This document shows, piece by piece, positions 24,124 through 36,220 of a DNA stretch of 64,000 nucleotides. Origin of the DNA: Phymorhynchus buccinoides (taxonomy: Eukaryota > Mollusca > Gastropoda > Neogastropoda > Raphitomidae); NCBI GenBank assembly GCA_017654935.2, contig CM065682.1:34839349-34903348 (forward strand). Reading direction: 5' to 3'. The stretch's first letter is position 1. Each line of letters begins with the position of its first letter. The position numbers and the translations under genes are program-made. The notes beneath the pieces were generated by a model. That model was not told the DNA's origin. It was given only the letters and a program-made list of their open reading frames with translations, and did not search any database.

Positions 24124-25202
24124 TCAGTACAACAACAAAAGAAGGAGTAGGAAGAAAAAGAAGAAAAGTGCGTAGGTTTTATTTCAAACAGCAGTAAAAA
24201 TTATTTTTCTTCTACTCAAAGACTAAAAGCGTGTATACGTCATCTGTTCACAGGGGAAGGTTACTGGTATCACAACAGCTACCCATAATGTACCACTACT
24301 AGACGATTTGGGTTAAATATGTGTGTGTGATATTGGGACAGTCAAGGGAAGTGTTTCATCACAACCAAAATGTAACAAAGGAGGAATGTTTTTGCAAGGC
24401 AAAAAATATAATTTTTGCAACCCCTTATCTTATTTTGGATAACGGTTCTATGTTTGTTGCTCCCATGGGCCAGCCTTCACGTGGCGGGGGTGTTCTCGAC
24501 CAAGCTGTGCCCACCCATTTTCTTACCTTTGCTATTTTTCTGCCTACTATGTCTTATACTATCTTTTTTCCCCCCATAATTGCTCCCAACAAAATCTGCA
24601 GTTATCCATTTCGTCTGATCTTTCTTCAATCTTTTCTTTCATCTGTTCTTACAAATCTATCTTTTGAATGTTCGTTTTTCTCTCTGATCTATCGAACAAT
24701 TTGCGATATGCCAGTTTTGTTATTGTTCACTGGCTTCCACGCATGAGACCTTGCGCACTTGAGTGGGCACCTGTTGTCCATTCTGCAGTGCATATTTGCC
24801 TATATGGCCATTTTTCATATATCTTTTTTGTTTGTGGCACAAGCCACAAACCTATAACTCACTTTGTCGGTCGGTCTGTCTGTCTGTCGGTCCAAAATTG
24901 TCGCACTTCAAAGTGAGGCTGCACTTCAAATTGAGGCTGCTCTTTAAAATATTATGTGTTATAGGGTACAATGAAGGAGGTGTCATGTTATGAATTGTAC
25001 AATATATTTTGTTGTTTTTAGGTTGTTGAACATTGGTAAGATACATTGATGAGTATTTTGTAATAAGTGGTCAAACGTTACGCGGTGACAGTCCTGAAAT
25101 GACCATAGCTGTTGACGGGACTATAATAGAAAAATAAATAAACCTGTTTGTTGTTCAATGCATGATTACAAGGTCAAATCTGAAAATGTGACTTAAAACT
25201 TT
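24124..25202 (-). other. Receptor intron 2 sequence
   Basis: Intron sequence with no gene. It contains ACTTCAAATTGAGGCTGCTC (24921), shared with 10182, and a GTCGGTCGGTCTGTCTGTC low-complexity run (24868). Confidence 0.5.
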
Positions 25203-25793
25203 GAAGGTGCGCCCTGACGGATGCGTTTTTGCAAGAAACACATCGAGGTCACCAGGAAAACAATCTTTAAAGAGATCGCAACACTCACTTTGCTCTGGTT
25301 TCCTAGAAATCAAACCGACAAAAAGGCGATTCCTCCTTGGCGGAGGTGCTGGAAGTCCAATTCTTTCAGTAAAAGAAGGCATGTGCCTTATCTTTTCTAA
25401 TGACCGCCTGAGTTTATATCTAGACCAAATCGTTTGCACGAAAGTTCCACAATACAAGGCTTTTTATTTTTTTTTTTTAAAGTTTTATACAGTTTACCAA
25501 AAGGAGTTTCGCTCACAACAAAGGAAATAAATCTCTTTTTTTTTTTTTTTACTGCACTACAAAGAAAAAAAAAAGCTTCAACCACAATGAGTGGCCTCCA
25601 CCCACCCCATCCAAAATGGTTTTTATCTCTGGCATATCCGCCAAGGAGGAATCGCCGTTTTGACTGTTTGATTTCTAGGAAACCAGAGCAAAGTGAGTGT
25701 TCCGATCCTTGAAAAAAAGGCTGTCTTTCTGGTGATCTCGACGTGTTTCTTGCAAAAACTCATCCGTCAGGGCCCACCTTTAAAGTCTTGGGG
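25203..25793. mobile_element. Foldback element, family F, copy A
   Basis: Long terminal inverted repeats: 25203-25390 starts near GAAGGTGCGCCCTGACGGAT and holds ACTTTGCTCTGGTTTCCTAG, and 25612-25793 is its diverged reverse complement. The roughly 220-bp centre has T-rich runs and no coding sequence. The same family is at 56128-56690 with its centre in the opposite orientation. Non-autonomous; no target duplication could be fixed. It sits in receptor intron 2. Confidence 0.75.
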
Positions 25794-26103
25794 TCAATTT
25801 GTTCCTTTTGTGGGCAAAAACTGAAAATGTTCCATGCCAAAAAAAGACCCACAAAAAACAAAACTGAGATGTGTTATTTTTAATTACATTAAAGTCACGT
25901 ACATAGTACTACTTATGTCTTATAAATGGCACTGCCACATCAAGGAATTCATAAGCATGGTGAAACCTCAGTTATATCACATCAAACTATTGAGGAAAAA
26001 AGTGACAAATGGCCGATAGTCTAAAAAATAAGCCAATTTGCAATGGCGGAAGACCCGGAGGTGGACTAGCCCCGTTCTCCCCTATTGTGTTATTATTAAA
26101 GCA

Positions 26104-26271
<168 letters not shown>

Positions 26272-26929
26272 TAATTGTATTGTGTTATTAAAAAAAGAAA
26301 GAGAGAAATGTAATCGTATTGTGTTATTATTAAAGCAGAGATAGAGATGTAATTGTACTGTGTTATCATTAAATCAGAGAGAGGGAGAGGGGTGTAAAAA
26401 AAAAGAAGAAGAAAAGCCAATATCCATGCATCTACCATTAAATTATTGCTACAAACCCCCTTATGCAATACTAGTAACCAGGCGGAACCAATTTGGTGCC
26501 TGTCTTCTAATTCATTACTTCGAAGACTAAAATTATAAATCACTACATATAGTTAGTCTAAAGTGTAAGCCTTTTCTTTGAAGTAATATACAATTATTGC
26601 ACTGCATCAGCAGAATGCATGCTGAAATTCCCATAGCTGCCAGATTATTCGCTGTTGAGGCAGAGCTCTCTACCATTAAGTGGTACGGAAGGGGTAACTA
26701 TCCCCTATATATTTGATTTCCCTCAAAAGGCACGTTAATTAGTTAACCAACAGTTACTCTTATAAATTTATAACAAAATCGAATTGAGCACCTTTAAGCA
26801 AACCATTCACACGCTGTCAGCAGATCTTTGCAAGTGTGCAGTTAAGCAAAATTGATATATTTTACACTAAAGAGATACGCAGAGAAATTGTAAAGCAGAA
26901 AGCAAACCAAGCTGGGGTTTTTTTAATCA

Positions 26930-29440
26930 TTCTACTATTGATCACGCTTTTGTTTAGAAAATTCTGGTTGATATTTTTAAGAGCAAAAAGAAGAACTATT
27001 TTGTGCATTCATTGATTATTAAAAAAAAGCATTTGATTCTGTGTGGCGCTTAGGCTTATGGACAAAACTTATTAAACAAAATATCAATGGTAAGATATTA
27101 AATGTAATTATAAAAATGTACAATAACATCAAATATTCTGTTATTCAAAATGGAGAACAGTCTGATTATTTTGGAAGCTTTAGAGGACTGCGTCAATGAG
27201 AAACTCTATCACCGTTGCTTTTTTCATTATATTTGAATAATGTAGAAAACTTTTTGACAGCAATTTATATGAATACTAGCAATGTTGGTCATGGAAATAA
27301 TAACTCTGTATATTTGCGGTTATTAGTGCTTTTGTATGCAGATGTTACTATTCTTTTATCTGAATCAGCTAATGGTCTGCAAAAGGCACTTGATCTGTTG
27401 CATGAATATTGCCTTGACTGGAAACTTGAAGTTAATGTATCTAAAACTAAAATTATGGTTTTCTATTCCAATCAGCTAACGAAACATCAGTTTAAGTTTG
27501 GTTTGCAAACCATTGATATAGTTACTTCTTTTAGATATCTCAGAATCGAGTTCAGTCAGACAGGCACGTTTTTTCAAAGCAAAGAAAAGTGTGTATGACC
27601 ATGCCGTAAGAGCAATGTTCTCATTGTTACAAACTGCAAGAAAACAAGAATTACCTATATGTATAATTTTATATATGTACCCCAAAAAATGTGTTCCAGT
27701 TTTGTTGCACGGATGTGAAATATGGGGATACGAGAACCTTGATATTTTGGGAAAATTACAAATGAATTTTTTAAAAACGGCAGACTATGTCAGCTATGGT
27801 TCTTGGAAAACTTGGCATATGTCCCATATCCGTTCTGGTTAAATGTGGGTTAATTCGTTTTTGGTCAGGATTTATTGACAGTCGTAATGCAGATAAAATT
27901 TCGAGTAAAATGTACGCAATTTTATTCAACTTGTGCGCACATAAAGAATGTTCATCCAAATGGCTAAATAATATTCAAATAATTTTAGTTGACAGTGGAT
28001 ATAACTGTTTGGTTTTCACAGAATGGCTACAACAGGGAATTGTTTTGCGATAGTATTACTAAGAGCATAAAAGATCAATATATTAAATCATGTGAAGCTT
28101 TGCTTGAAGGGAATAACAAATGCGTGTTTTATAAAAGCATAAAAAGTGAGTTTTGTAGAGAAAAATACATATACACAACTTAATCATAATAATAAATAAT
28201 AAATAATATAATAAATAAATTCTATAGCGCTATTCTCCCTGACAACAGCAGGACTCACCACGCTTTACATGAAAAAAAAGTTTACCCCCCTCCACACAAA
28301 AGATATTCAAAATACATGTACTTAAAATTATTTAGAATTTTTTAAAATAAAAAAGCACTTCATCACACTCACACAACTCACATTTAAAATACCTACATAA
28401 AACACGAATTATTTAATAATATAAAAAAAATCTTTACAGGGTTGACTGACAGTGCATGGACAGACAGAAATTAACAGAGATATTTTTTCTGAAAAGATGC
28501 GTCTTCAGGCCAGTTTTGAAAGAAGACAGAGATGGAGAGCTGCGGAGAGGGAAAGGGAGATTGTTCCAGATGTGTGGTGCTTGGAAACGAAAAGATCTGT
28601 TTCCAACTGTTTTGTACTTGGTGACAGGTTTGCAGAGAAGTTTTAGGTTGCTTGATCTGAGGTTGCGTTCTGGTATGTAGGCAGAGAGGAGAGAAGAGAG
28701 GTAGTCAGGAAGAGTGTCTTCAAAATAACGATAGGCAAGAGTGGCCACTTTATAGTCGACTCTCGCGTCAACAGGGAGCCAGTGCAGCTGTCTCAGCAGT
28801 GGTGTCACTGAGTCAGTCTTACGCTTTTCTGAGCACAACCCTGGCAGCACTGTTCTGGACTCTCTGAAGACGCTTCACAGAAGAAAGAGGGAGACCTGCA
28901 AGAATTGCATTGCAGTAATCCAGCCTGGACAGTATGAAAGAAACAGCAAGTTGAGTAGCAGCTTCAACTGAGAGATATACGAACGAATAGAACTTAGTCT
29001 TTAAAGATGGCAGAAAGTTGACCGATCAAAAGAAAGTGTTTCATCCAGGCAGACACCCAGATACTTTTACTGATTTCTGAAAAGGTACAGAATCATTTGA
29101 CAAGGACATAATCATTTGACAAGGCATATTCATTTATCCATTAATAAAATGTCGTTGTTGTAATCATAAATTGTCGATCGAAGTTAAAAGAAGAGAGGAT
29201 GAGATCAGAGAGAATAGGATATGTAAAGAATGTAGCATGAATACTGCCGGTGATGAGTTTCATTTTGTTTTTTGCAATGCCCAAAATTTACTCTACTTCG
29301 GATAATGTTTATTGCTAAAAAGTATCAATCTTGTTTATCAATGTTTAATCTTTGCAGTCTGTTCCGTGCTAACAAGAAAACACAACTTAAATTTGAGTAC
29401 ATTCATAAAGCAGGGGCAAAAGTCGTTTGAATACATTTCA
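26930..29440 (+). mobile_element. Decayed LINE (reverse transcriptase), split by a second LINE
   Basis: Plus-strand remnant: KAFDSVWRLGLWTKLIKQNI, NGKILNVIIKMYNNIKYSV, FGSFRGLRQ, a stop, then ETLSPLLFSLYLNNVENFL, and LLYADVTILLSESANGLQKA. The catalytic YADD has become YADV at 27334-27345. VNVSKTKIMVF, ARKQELPI and LLHGCEIWGYENLDILGKLQ follow. After an interruption (28187 to about 29060) coding resumes near 29131 with LIKCRCCNHKLSIEV and ends with ICKECSMNTAGDEFHFVFCN and a terminal helix near 29430. There are many frameshifts. I recognise the family style but not the clade. It lies antisense in receptor intron 2. Confidence 0.85.
28187..29060 (-). mobile_element. CR1-like LINE 3' end nested in the plus-strand LINE
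   Basis: On the minus strand it reads QLAVSFILSRLDYCNAILAG, LPLSSVKRLQRVQNSAARVV, then TPLLRQLHWLPVDARVDYK and RSFRFQAPHIWNNLPFPLRS to FKTGLKTHLF. This is the very common C-terminal block of CR1/L2-like LINEs. A short 3' region then ends at AGCGCTATAGAATTTATTT and an (ATT)n tail at 28187. There is one frameshift near 28850. The 5' truncation places it inside the other LINE. Confidence 0.85.
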
Positions 29441-30012
<572 letters not shown>

Positions 30013-30407
30013 CGTTCATAAAGTAGAGCACGTGTGGTAGCAGCTCCCAAACAAAACGTCAGGACGCACAGTGTAAGCAACATGACACCATCGGGATATT
30101 GGATACCAAGCTGGTATACTGGTTCAATGGGCAGGCATTTGGTCTTTGTTTCTTCATCCGGCCACGTGAAATTGGACTCAGAAGGGCATATCTGGCATTG
30201 GATGTCACCAACCTTAACTGGCACCGTCCTTTCATTGGACTTGCACTTGACACACTTGAAGCAGCAGTGGGGCTGACCAATAACCATTTCATAGCCAGGT
30301 TGACATGGTTTGCTGCAAACTGACTGGGGTGTAGCATGGGAACCATCTTTGTCGATAATCTCTGAAGATGGACCTCCTCTAAATCTCGGCTTGAAGGTAA
30401 TGTGATC
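30013..30407 (-). CDS. mGluR-like class C GPCR exon (NCD3G cysteine-rich domain and TM1), frameshifted
   Basis: Acceptor TTTGTTTGCAG, exon start DHITFKPRF, donor GTTAGT. It encodes the nine-cysteine domain that couples ligand-binding closure to the membrane bundle: VCSKPC, HCCFKCVKC, QCQICPSESNFTWPDEETKT and KCLP give exactly nine cysteines. TM1 (YPDGVMLLTLCVLTFCLGAA) follows. Compared with the plus copies (394 bp) this exon is 395 bp. One extra base at about 30031-30036 (ACCACACGTG where the plus copies have ACCACCGTG) throws the last 10 codons out of frame and would block correct joining to the next exon. This is either true decay or an assembly error. Confidence 0.88.
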
Positions 30408-30477
30408 CTGCAAACAAACTATTTTAGATCATAGCCTTGACCAATTTTTTTCTTTTTAATACGTGATTTTAGATTTC

Positions 30478-30604
30478 CTCCTCTCTCTATCTCTCTTCTC
30501 TTCTCTCTCTCTCTCTCTCGTGTGTGTGTGTGTGGGTGGTGTGTGTTACTCATTTGTGTTGTGTAGTTTGTTTGTGGGTGTGGGGGGGGGGGGGGGGTGG
30601 CCAC
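30478..30604. repeat. CT/TG/G-rich low-complexity tract
   Basis: CT run, TG run, then a 15-base poly-G near 30583. Intronic. Confidence 0.9.
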
Positions 30605-30689
30605 AACCACGCAGGGGGTGAGGGGTGGGAGGGCGCACACGTGCTTATGTATGAGTGTTAGGTTGTGTAGTGTGGGCAAGACAAAAAAA

Positions 30690-30810
30690 ATCAAATGCAA
30701 TGAACAGTAACTTTTCTTTCATTGATGCAATGAACAATAAGTTTTTTCATTTAAAATGATGCAATGAACAATAAGTTTTCTTTCATTTAAAATGATGCAT
30801 AGGCAATGCA
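30690..30810. repeat. Three tandem units of a 40-bp word
   Basis: GATGCAATGAACAATAAGTT, then TTCTTTCATTTAAAAT, is repeated at about 30690, 30725 and 30768. It lies in receptor intron 1. Confidence 0.8.
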
Positions 30811-31094
30811 TGTAAAAAGTACAAGAATGTGAGGGAAAGGAATGAACATGACAGAGAAAGATTTTTTAAACATGTTACTTATGACCGTTGATGAACCGAT
30901 GAATGGAAATGTCATTCCTGTTAGGTAAATCATTACAACACTTCCATCACTCAGTTTTCTTTTTAAGATTGATAACCGCTTTCTTGCTGATATTCTAACA
31001 GCCTTCTTGTGAAAATATCTACTTTTAGTTACTAGAAAACGGGTTGAACACGAAACGTCTTGACTGTTTAACAAAATATTATTAGATCTTTGTT

Positions 31095-31760
31095 TTGGGG
31101 TTTCAATTTTTTTTTCTGTAATAAGCTTTCTCGTGACTTGAAGCAGATTTCTTGTGATTTGGAGAATCTTTTGTTTTAAGATAGGGGGAAAACCTGTCTG
31201 GTGATTTCAAATAGTTCTGATTTGTGATTCAAAGCAGCTTTTGTTTTGTGAATTAAGAAAGCTTTTTTAAAATTAGAAAATAAAGCTTTCTTGTGTTTTC
31301 AAGCAGCTTTCTTATTGTGATTAGGAACAGTTTCTGCTTTAAGATAGGGAAAAAAATATGTCTTGTGAATTGAAATAGCTGTGGTTTTGTGATGTGATTC
31401 AAAGCAGCTTTCGCTTTGTGAATTAAAAAAATCTCCTTTTTCCGAAAATAATACTTGAAACAGTATTCTTGTTGCGGAACCAAATCGTTTTCTTGTTATG
31501 ATTTGAAACAACATTTGTTTCCTGATTCACACCATGCTTTTCTTTTGTGATTTAAGATAGCATATTATTTGTAATTCAAAGCAAGCTTCGTCTTGATATT
31601 CAAAACAGCTTTGTTTGTAGTTTGAAATAGATTTCTTTTTGCGATTCAAAACAGCATTTGTCTTTTATTCAAAAGATTTTGTTTAATTCGAAAAAGCCTT
31701 CTTTTATAATTCAATATTTCTTCCTTATGATTCCAAATAGCTTTCTAGCGTAGTTGAAAA
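31095..31760 (-). repeat. Degenerate 23-bp intronic repeat upstream of the NCD3G exon
   Basis: On the minus strand this is an array of about 23-25 bp units around TTTGAATCACAAAAGAAAGC, strongly diverged from each other. A few more units lie at 32200-32300. The plus-strand paralog has the same array in the same place (51395-51685), immediately upstream of the same exon. The small open frames are read-through of the repeat. Confidence 0.8.
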
Positions 31761-31959
31761 CAGTACGAGTAGATGCTTTGCGTGGTCAGTATTTTGTACT
31801 GGTATTATGTATTTTATTGTCACATAGGCGTCTCTGTGAAAATTCGGGTTGCTCCCACATGGAGAACAGCGTCGGCAGCCAGAGGCATGCCACCCAAATT
31901 TTTTTTAAATGTACTTATTACATGTATTTTCTATTTGCATGCGATTTTGTGTTACTGAT

Positions 31960-32207
31960 GAGGAAGGAAAGGGGTGTATGTGTGTAAAGTTTGAGCAAAT
32001 GACAACTTTTTCGTTGCCACCTGTGTTTTAACGTGTGCTAAGTGCATGGGCGCAAGATGGGAACTCGGTTTATCTGTCTCATTTGAAAGACTCCACTTTC
32101 AGACCGCAAGGCCTTTTGCAGAGTGAGAGGAAAAATCCCCTGAACTCGTGTTTATTGTAAACGAGGCGTACGCGTTACCTCTGTGCCATTCTGTTACCTG
32201 TTGGAAG
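31960..32207 (-). mobile_element. tRNA-derived SINE (same family as 14609)
   Basis: On the minus strand: an A-box-like TGGCACAGAGGTAACGCG, then CTCTCACTCTGCAAAAGGCC, the core TTTCAAATGAGACAGATAAA leading to CCGAGTTCCCATCTTGC, CACTTAGCACACGTTAAAAC, and the tail GGTGGCAACGAAAAAGTTG. The order equals 14609-14880. It splits the 23-bp repeat array of receptor intron 1. Confidence 0.75.
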
Positions 32208-32300
32208 AAATATTTTTTTAGTTTTAGTCCAAACAGCTTTCTTTTCTGATTGTAAACAGCTTTTGTTTAGTGATTCAAAAAAGATTCTTTTATTATTTAA

Positions 32301-33077
32301 AAGACTTTGTTACCACTGTATGCCTAAATGGTGCGAATGTAATAATTAGAGGTGGGCAATAAAACGGGTTTGAATGGAAAAACTGGTCTTACATTCTGCG
32401 ATTTGAAAAACCGGTTCGAGTTGCTATGAACTGATTGTTGGCTGAAAGTTTTTCCATAAAATAACGCACTCTTCCCCAAGAACTGTGCATCTCGGCGCGG
32501 ACTGTGTGTCTGTAAACCGAACGTAGGGCCTATCTGTTTCTAAATTCTACTAGGAATGATGCTCAACTCTTCAACTATTTCTCAGAAATGTACACAGTTC
32601 TATACTTCAAGTACAGGATGTGCAAAGATGGGTGTGTTGGGGGGAAGGGATTTGATTGTTGGATTTGACAATGTCATTATCCATTTAATAGAGGTTTGGG
32701 GTATAGCCTAATCGATGTAATGTAATTTTGTTGTACATGTTACATTATTTTAAAGGAATATGTGTTTGCATAAACATGTGTTTGCACATATTTTGTGTGC
32801 TGTTGGTCGAGTGTGCCATAGCTGATAGGGATCACTTTGGGGCTTTTTGTTTTAATTGATCCAACCATAGCGTTTTGTGAAACCGAGAGAGGCAATCATC
32901 CTCTAAGCGTGACCAACTGATCTACAAGCAAAGCTTGTAACTCCTTAATTCTAGAGGGTAAACATACGTTGGTTCACTACCAATAGCTTAGCAGATTAAG
33001 CATAAAAAGTAGTTCAGAAGGAAACTGTCTCTAAATCGCCTTGAAAACGAGATTATTCAATTTCTTTATTTTTGGAG
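32301..33077 (-). other. Receptor intron 1 sequence
   Basis: No gene or element recognised. Confidence 0.45.
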
Positions 33078-33325
33078 ATGGCTAAGAAATCCCAACTGGC
33101 ATTGGTAGTTTGACGTTTAAGAAGTATTATGGTAAAACATTGCCACTTATATGTGAATATATAACCGTTTAAAGATAGAATTTGCAACGTAAAATTTCTG
33201 TCTTTAAACGGATATATCATATTGTTGCATCATAAGTGGCCATTTTTTTTAACATAATACTTTTTTTCTAAATATCATGACTACCCAAAACCAGCTGCAA
33301 TTTTTTAGCCATCCCCTTCCCCCCC
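33078..33325. mobile_element. Hairpin (foldback) element
   Basis: Two arms of roughly 100 bp: GATGGCTAAGAAATCCCAAC, AGTATTATGGTAAAACATTG, CCACTTATATGTG and CCGTTTAAAGATAGAATTT on the left, with diverged reverse complements on the right. The turn is at about 33183-33191. A MITE-like element with almost no loop. The right arm contains poly-A/C interruptions at 33320-33342. Confidence 0.7.
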
Positions 33326-33451
33326 CCAAAAAAAAAAAAAAGTGTTCTAGGCGATTTAAAGACAATGTCGTTTCTGGAGTAAAGGGCACACATAGCTCAT
33401 ATTAGAAGCCGTCATGAAAGACAAACAAGCCATGACGCACGTTTCCTTTAC

Positions 33452-34139
33452 CTTGTTGAATGAGTCAAAGCCATTTATAGCTGGGTTCCATATTCCAACG
33501 TTCTGATGTTCAAGTCGCTTGTTTTTATATACAACATTGTAGATTTCGTATCCCACGCGTCCGTTCCCTATGTCATCAAAGCTGATGTTGCCTCCCTCTC
33601 CAACAAAGTTCACCCTCCTCAAACTGTCTCTCAACTCCAGCGGGCTTCACACACTTCTTCACGTCATCTTCAGTGCACGTTTTCAGCAGGTCATCCAGAG
33701 CATGCGCCAAGGCGTAGACAGCATCAATGGCCAACGATTCTCCTTCGTCAGGTTTATAATTCATACAAGTTCCAATCTCCTTGTTTTCATTGCAGGCATT
33801 GGTATCAGACGGATTTAATGAACAATTGAAAGCTTGCGCTGCGAACTCTGCAAACCAAGGGTTGTGTGATCCTGTTTTCAATGTCATATGTTGGAATCGT
33901 TCCTCAAAGCGTTTTACAGGCACTGACTGAAAGCTGATCGTGAATGAACCGTGTAGGACAGCCCCGAACTTGCCCAAGCCACCTAAAGCAAAATGAACAG
34001 CGTCGGATCCTACCCAAGTGAAGTAGTTCTCCACTTTCCTTGACAAGATTATTTCAAATAGGTTGGTGAGATGCAATTGGTCGAGGAACAGGATCACCAC
34101 ACGGGCCTCTGGTCGGCTTCTTAATCTGTCCACTATATC
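33452..34139 (-). CDS. mGluR-like class C GPCR exon (second half of ligand-binding domain), frameshifted
   Basis: Acceptor TTTATCACAG, start DIVDRLRSRPEARVVILFLD, donor GTAAAG after FNK; phase 0 at both ends. It encodes the C-terminal half of the Venus-flytrap (ANF-receptor) domain: ARVVILFL strand, YFTWVGSD, SVPVKRFEERFQHMTLKT, the mGluR-typical NPWFAEFAAQAFNCSL, AIDAVYALAHALDDLLKTC and VNFVGEGGNISFDDIGNG. One extra base at about 33638-33643 (GCCCGCTGGAG where the plus paralog has GCCACGGGAG) shifts the frame after KKCVKP; the downstream frame continues as RDSLRRVNF. The length is 688 against 687 bp in the paralog. No exon for the first half of the domain is found upstream on this contig. 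Confidence 0.88.
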
Positions 34140-34911
34140 CTGTGATAAAGAGAAACAGTTGAACAGAAATGCCTGTGAACTGCGAATAGACAGACGTCTG
34201 CCACTTTGACATTATATTTAATTAGCAAGAGGGAAATAACTCTCACTTAAAGATCTAGAACTATAGTAGTGTATTGCGAATGAAACTAGCAAACGTGAGA
34301 CCGTTCATTTGGGCAGAAAATGTATTATCTTCTGAGCCTTAAAACAAACCTTTAGAGTCAGTGCAAAACTTTGTGTAGGTCGGTGACCCTGCATAATTGT
34401 TTTTAATCCCATGGGAAACTGTGGCCAACGGTTGCAGCCTATGGCCTATTAGCTTCTTACTTCACTTTACAACTGCCCCTAATTTCTTCCACCACGTGGC
34501 CTTGACTGATCCTATTACAAATATGTATGGTTATTGGTTATGATTATCCGTTTTTTGTACATCTCGGACAAATTCATCCAGACACATTTTAGTTCTTCCT
34601 GAACTGGGGAAGAAAAAATGGGATTTGGAATGAATTGACAGAAAAGATAAAAGCATCATTATTAGTCGCAATTAGATTGGCAATATCATCTAACCCTGAA
34701 ATTAGTTAACATGATGCTGCGTGCGACAGCAAAGCATGATCAGACCTTTTCCATCTCTTGCTGCGCTCAGAAGCCAGCTTTGGCGGGGGTGTCCATCATT
34801 TTTCGTACAACCCGAGACAAACGACCACGGACTTATCCAGGAGATCTGCAATGGCCCTAGCCTGTCACATATTGACCTGAAATTATATGATCCTTTATAT
34901 CACACGAGTTT
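34140..34911 (-). other. Upstream of the receptor fragment; no gene seen
   Basis: This should be intron or upstream sequence for the minus-strand receptor. I searched for the missing N-terminal ligand-binding exon and found nothing similar. Confidence 0.45.
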
Positions 34912-35390
34912 GAGATCTTAATCATCATATAATCAAAAGGCAAGTGTCCGTGTGTGTGTCTGAAAACACAAAACGGGCCTTATAACTCCGCCGTTTTTTC
35001 GACCGAACGCTTCAAAATGCTATGAGCCCTACGGCGATGGCAAGGCAACCGGAGGCGGCCGTGTCATTTGCGGCGGTTTGGCAAATGCGCGAACGCGCAT
35101 CCGCCGGCCTCTCGGCGCCATTCTCTCCGGTATTTCTGGACGGATTGCCCTCGAATTTGGGAGGTAATTACCATGGGACGGTGGGCTATCTGTGTGCCAA
35201 ACCGAAGCACATCGATTAGAACGCACGCGATAGACAACCGCTTCACCGTTTCACAAATAACTCCGCCGTTTCTTAACCGATTCGCTTCAATTGCTGTGCT
35301 CAGCGTTCCAGTACTTGGCGTTACCTGTTATCTAGCGTACCGTTACTAGGCGTTACCGTACTCGGCGTTGCGCTATGTTCATAACTAACA
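34912..35390 (-). repeat. GC-rich dispersed repeat R, copy 1
   Basis: Read on the minus strand it has CGTTACTAG/GTAACG words, then AGCGAATCGGTTAAGAAACG, a GC-rich core (CGCATTTGCCAAACCGCCGC), then CGGCGGAGTTATAAGGCCCG, and ends in ACACACACGGACACTTG. The same order occurs on the plus strand at 48098-48890 and 50215-50745. It stands out as GC-rich in AT-rich surroundings. I do not recognise the family. Confidence 0.7.
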
Positions 35391-36089
35391 TAGGCAAAGG
35401 ATTGAGTACCTAACAACAAGTTTTTTGTCTTTGTTGACCATTTTACAGTCACATTTTTATTTCTAAGTAACAGTGGACGTTTTTTGACATTTACCTGTCA
35501 AGTCAAGTCAAGTCAAGTCAAACTGACCTTTTGGGGGGTTAAATGAATAAGCTAACAGGTGTGTTTGTCCATCCTGCCCTCATAATTACATATTATGTTA
35601 CAGTAACATTGTAAACTTAATTTTGCTATTGAAAACACACGTGACTGTCCGCATTATATGACAGTGGGCACGAGAGGGCATAGGGTTTTTTATACTGTCG
35701 CGCATCACATCTAAATTTCCTTAAATTTAAGCTTTTTGTTTTGAACTTTTTGTAGAATAATATGCAACCAACATTACTAGAAATACTCATAAACCGTAGT
35801 TATTATCGTGTCCTTTCGAGACAGTTCCATTGCGTTTTTACATGCCAATGGACAATAAAGAACATGACTTATGACTTTGAGGTTGTCTGGCTCCTCGAAA
35901 GTTGGAAGAATCTCCATTTCGGCAGGGACAACTGGACCGGTAAAACTTATTTGACAAGGATAAAGATCTTAGGCAATGCCTATTCTTTACATCTGTCCTT
36001 GTATAAAAGATTAAAAATGTACTCTTAACATGAAAAACAGTCACTACAAACAAGAAACGCATTTGAAAACAGTACGGGTCTACATCTCT
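35391..36089. other. No gene recognised
   Basis: A short AGTCA direct repeat at 35499-35521 and the CCAATGGACAATAAAGAA word (35845) shared with 9287. No exon. Confidence 0.45.
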
Positions 36090-36189
36090 CTCTCTCTCTC
36101 GTCTCTTCGTCTCTCGTCTCTCTCTCTCTGTCTCTCGTCTCTCTCTCTCTCGTCTCTCTCTTCCCTTCTCTCTCTCTTCTCTCTCTCCC

Positions 36190-36219
<30 letters not shown>
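36084..36219. repeat. (CT)n-rich tract
   Basis: Interrupted CT repeat with GTCTCT and CTTCT steps, ending in (AC)n. Confidence 0.95.

Positions 36220-36220
<1 letters not shown>

Noticed and set aside
24035..24175. Acidic (poly-Glu) protein
   Set aside because: It is purely a (GAA)n microsatellite within an intron.
25434..25712. Open frames within the foldback element at 25203-25793
   Set aside because: They span T-rich runs and inverted arms, with no conservation in copy B.
28181..29169. TAATCATAA direct repeat at 28181-28189 and 29161-29169 as target duplication of the nested LINE
   Set aside because: The outer LINE already resumes coding (KCRCC) upstream of the right copy, so the insertion boundary is further left. 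The match is probably chance in AT-rich sequence.
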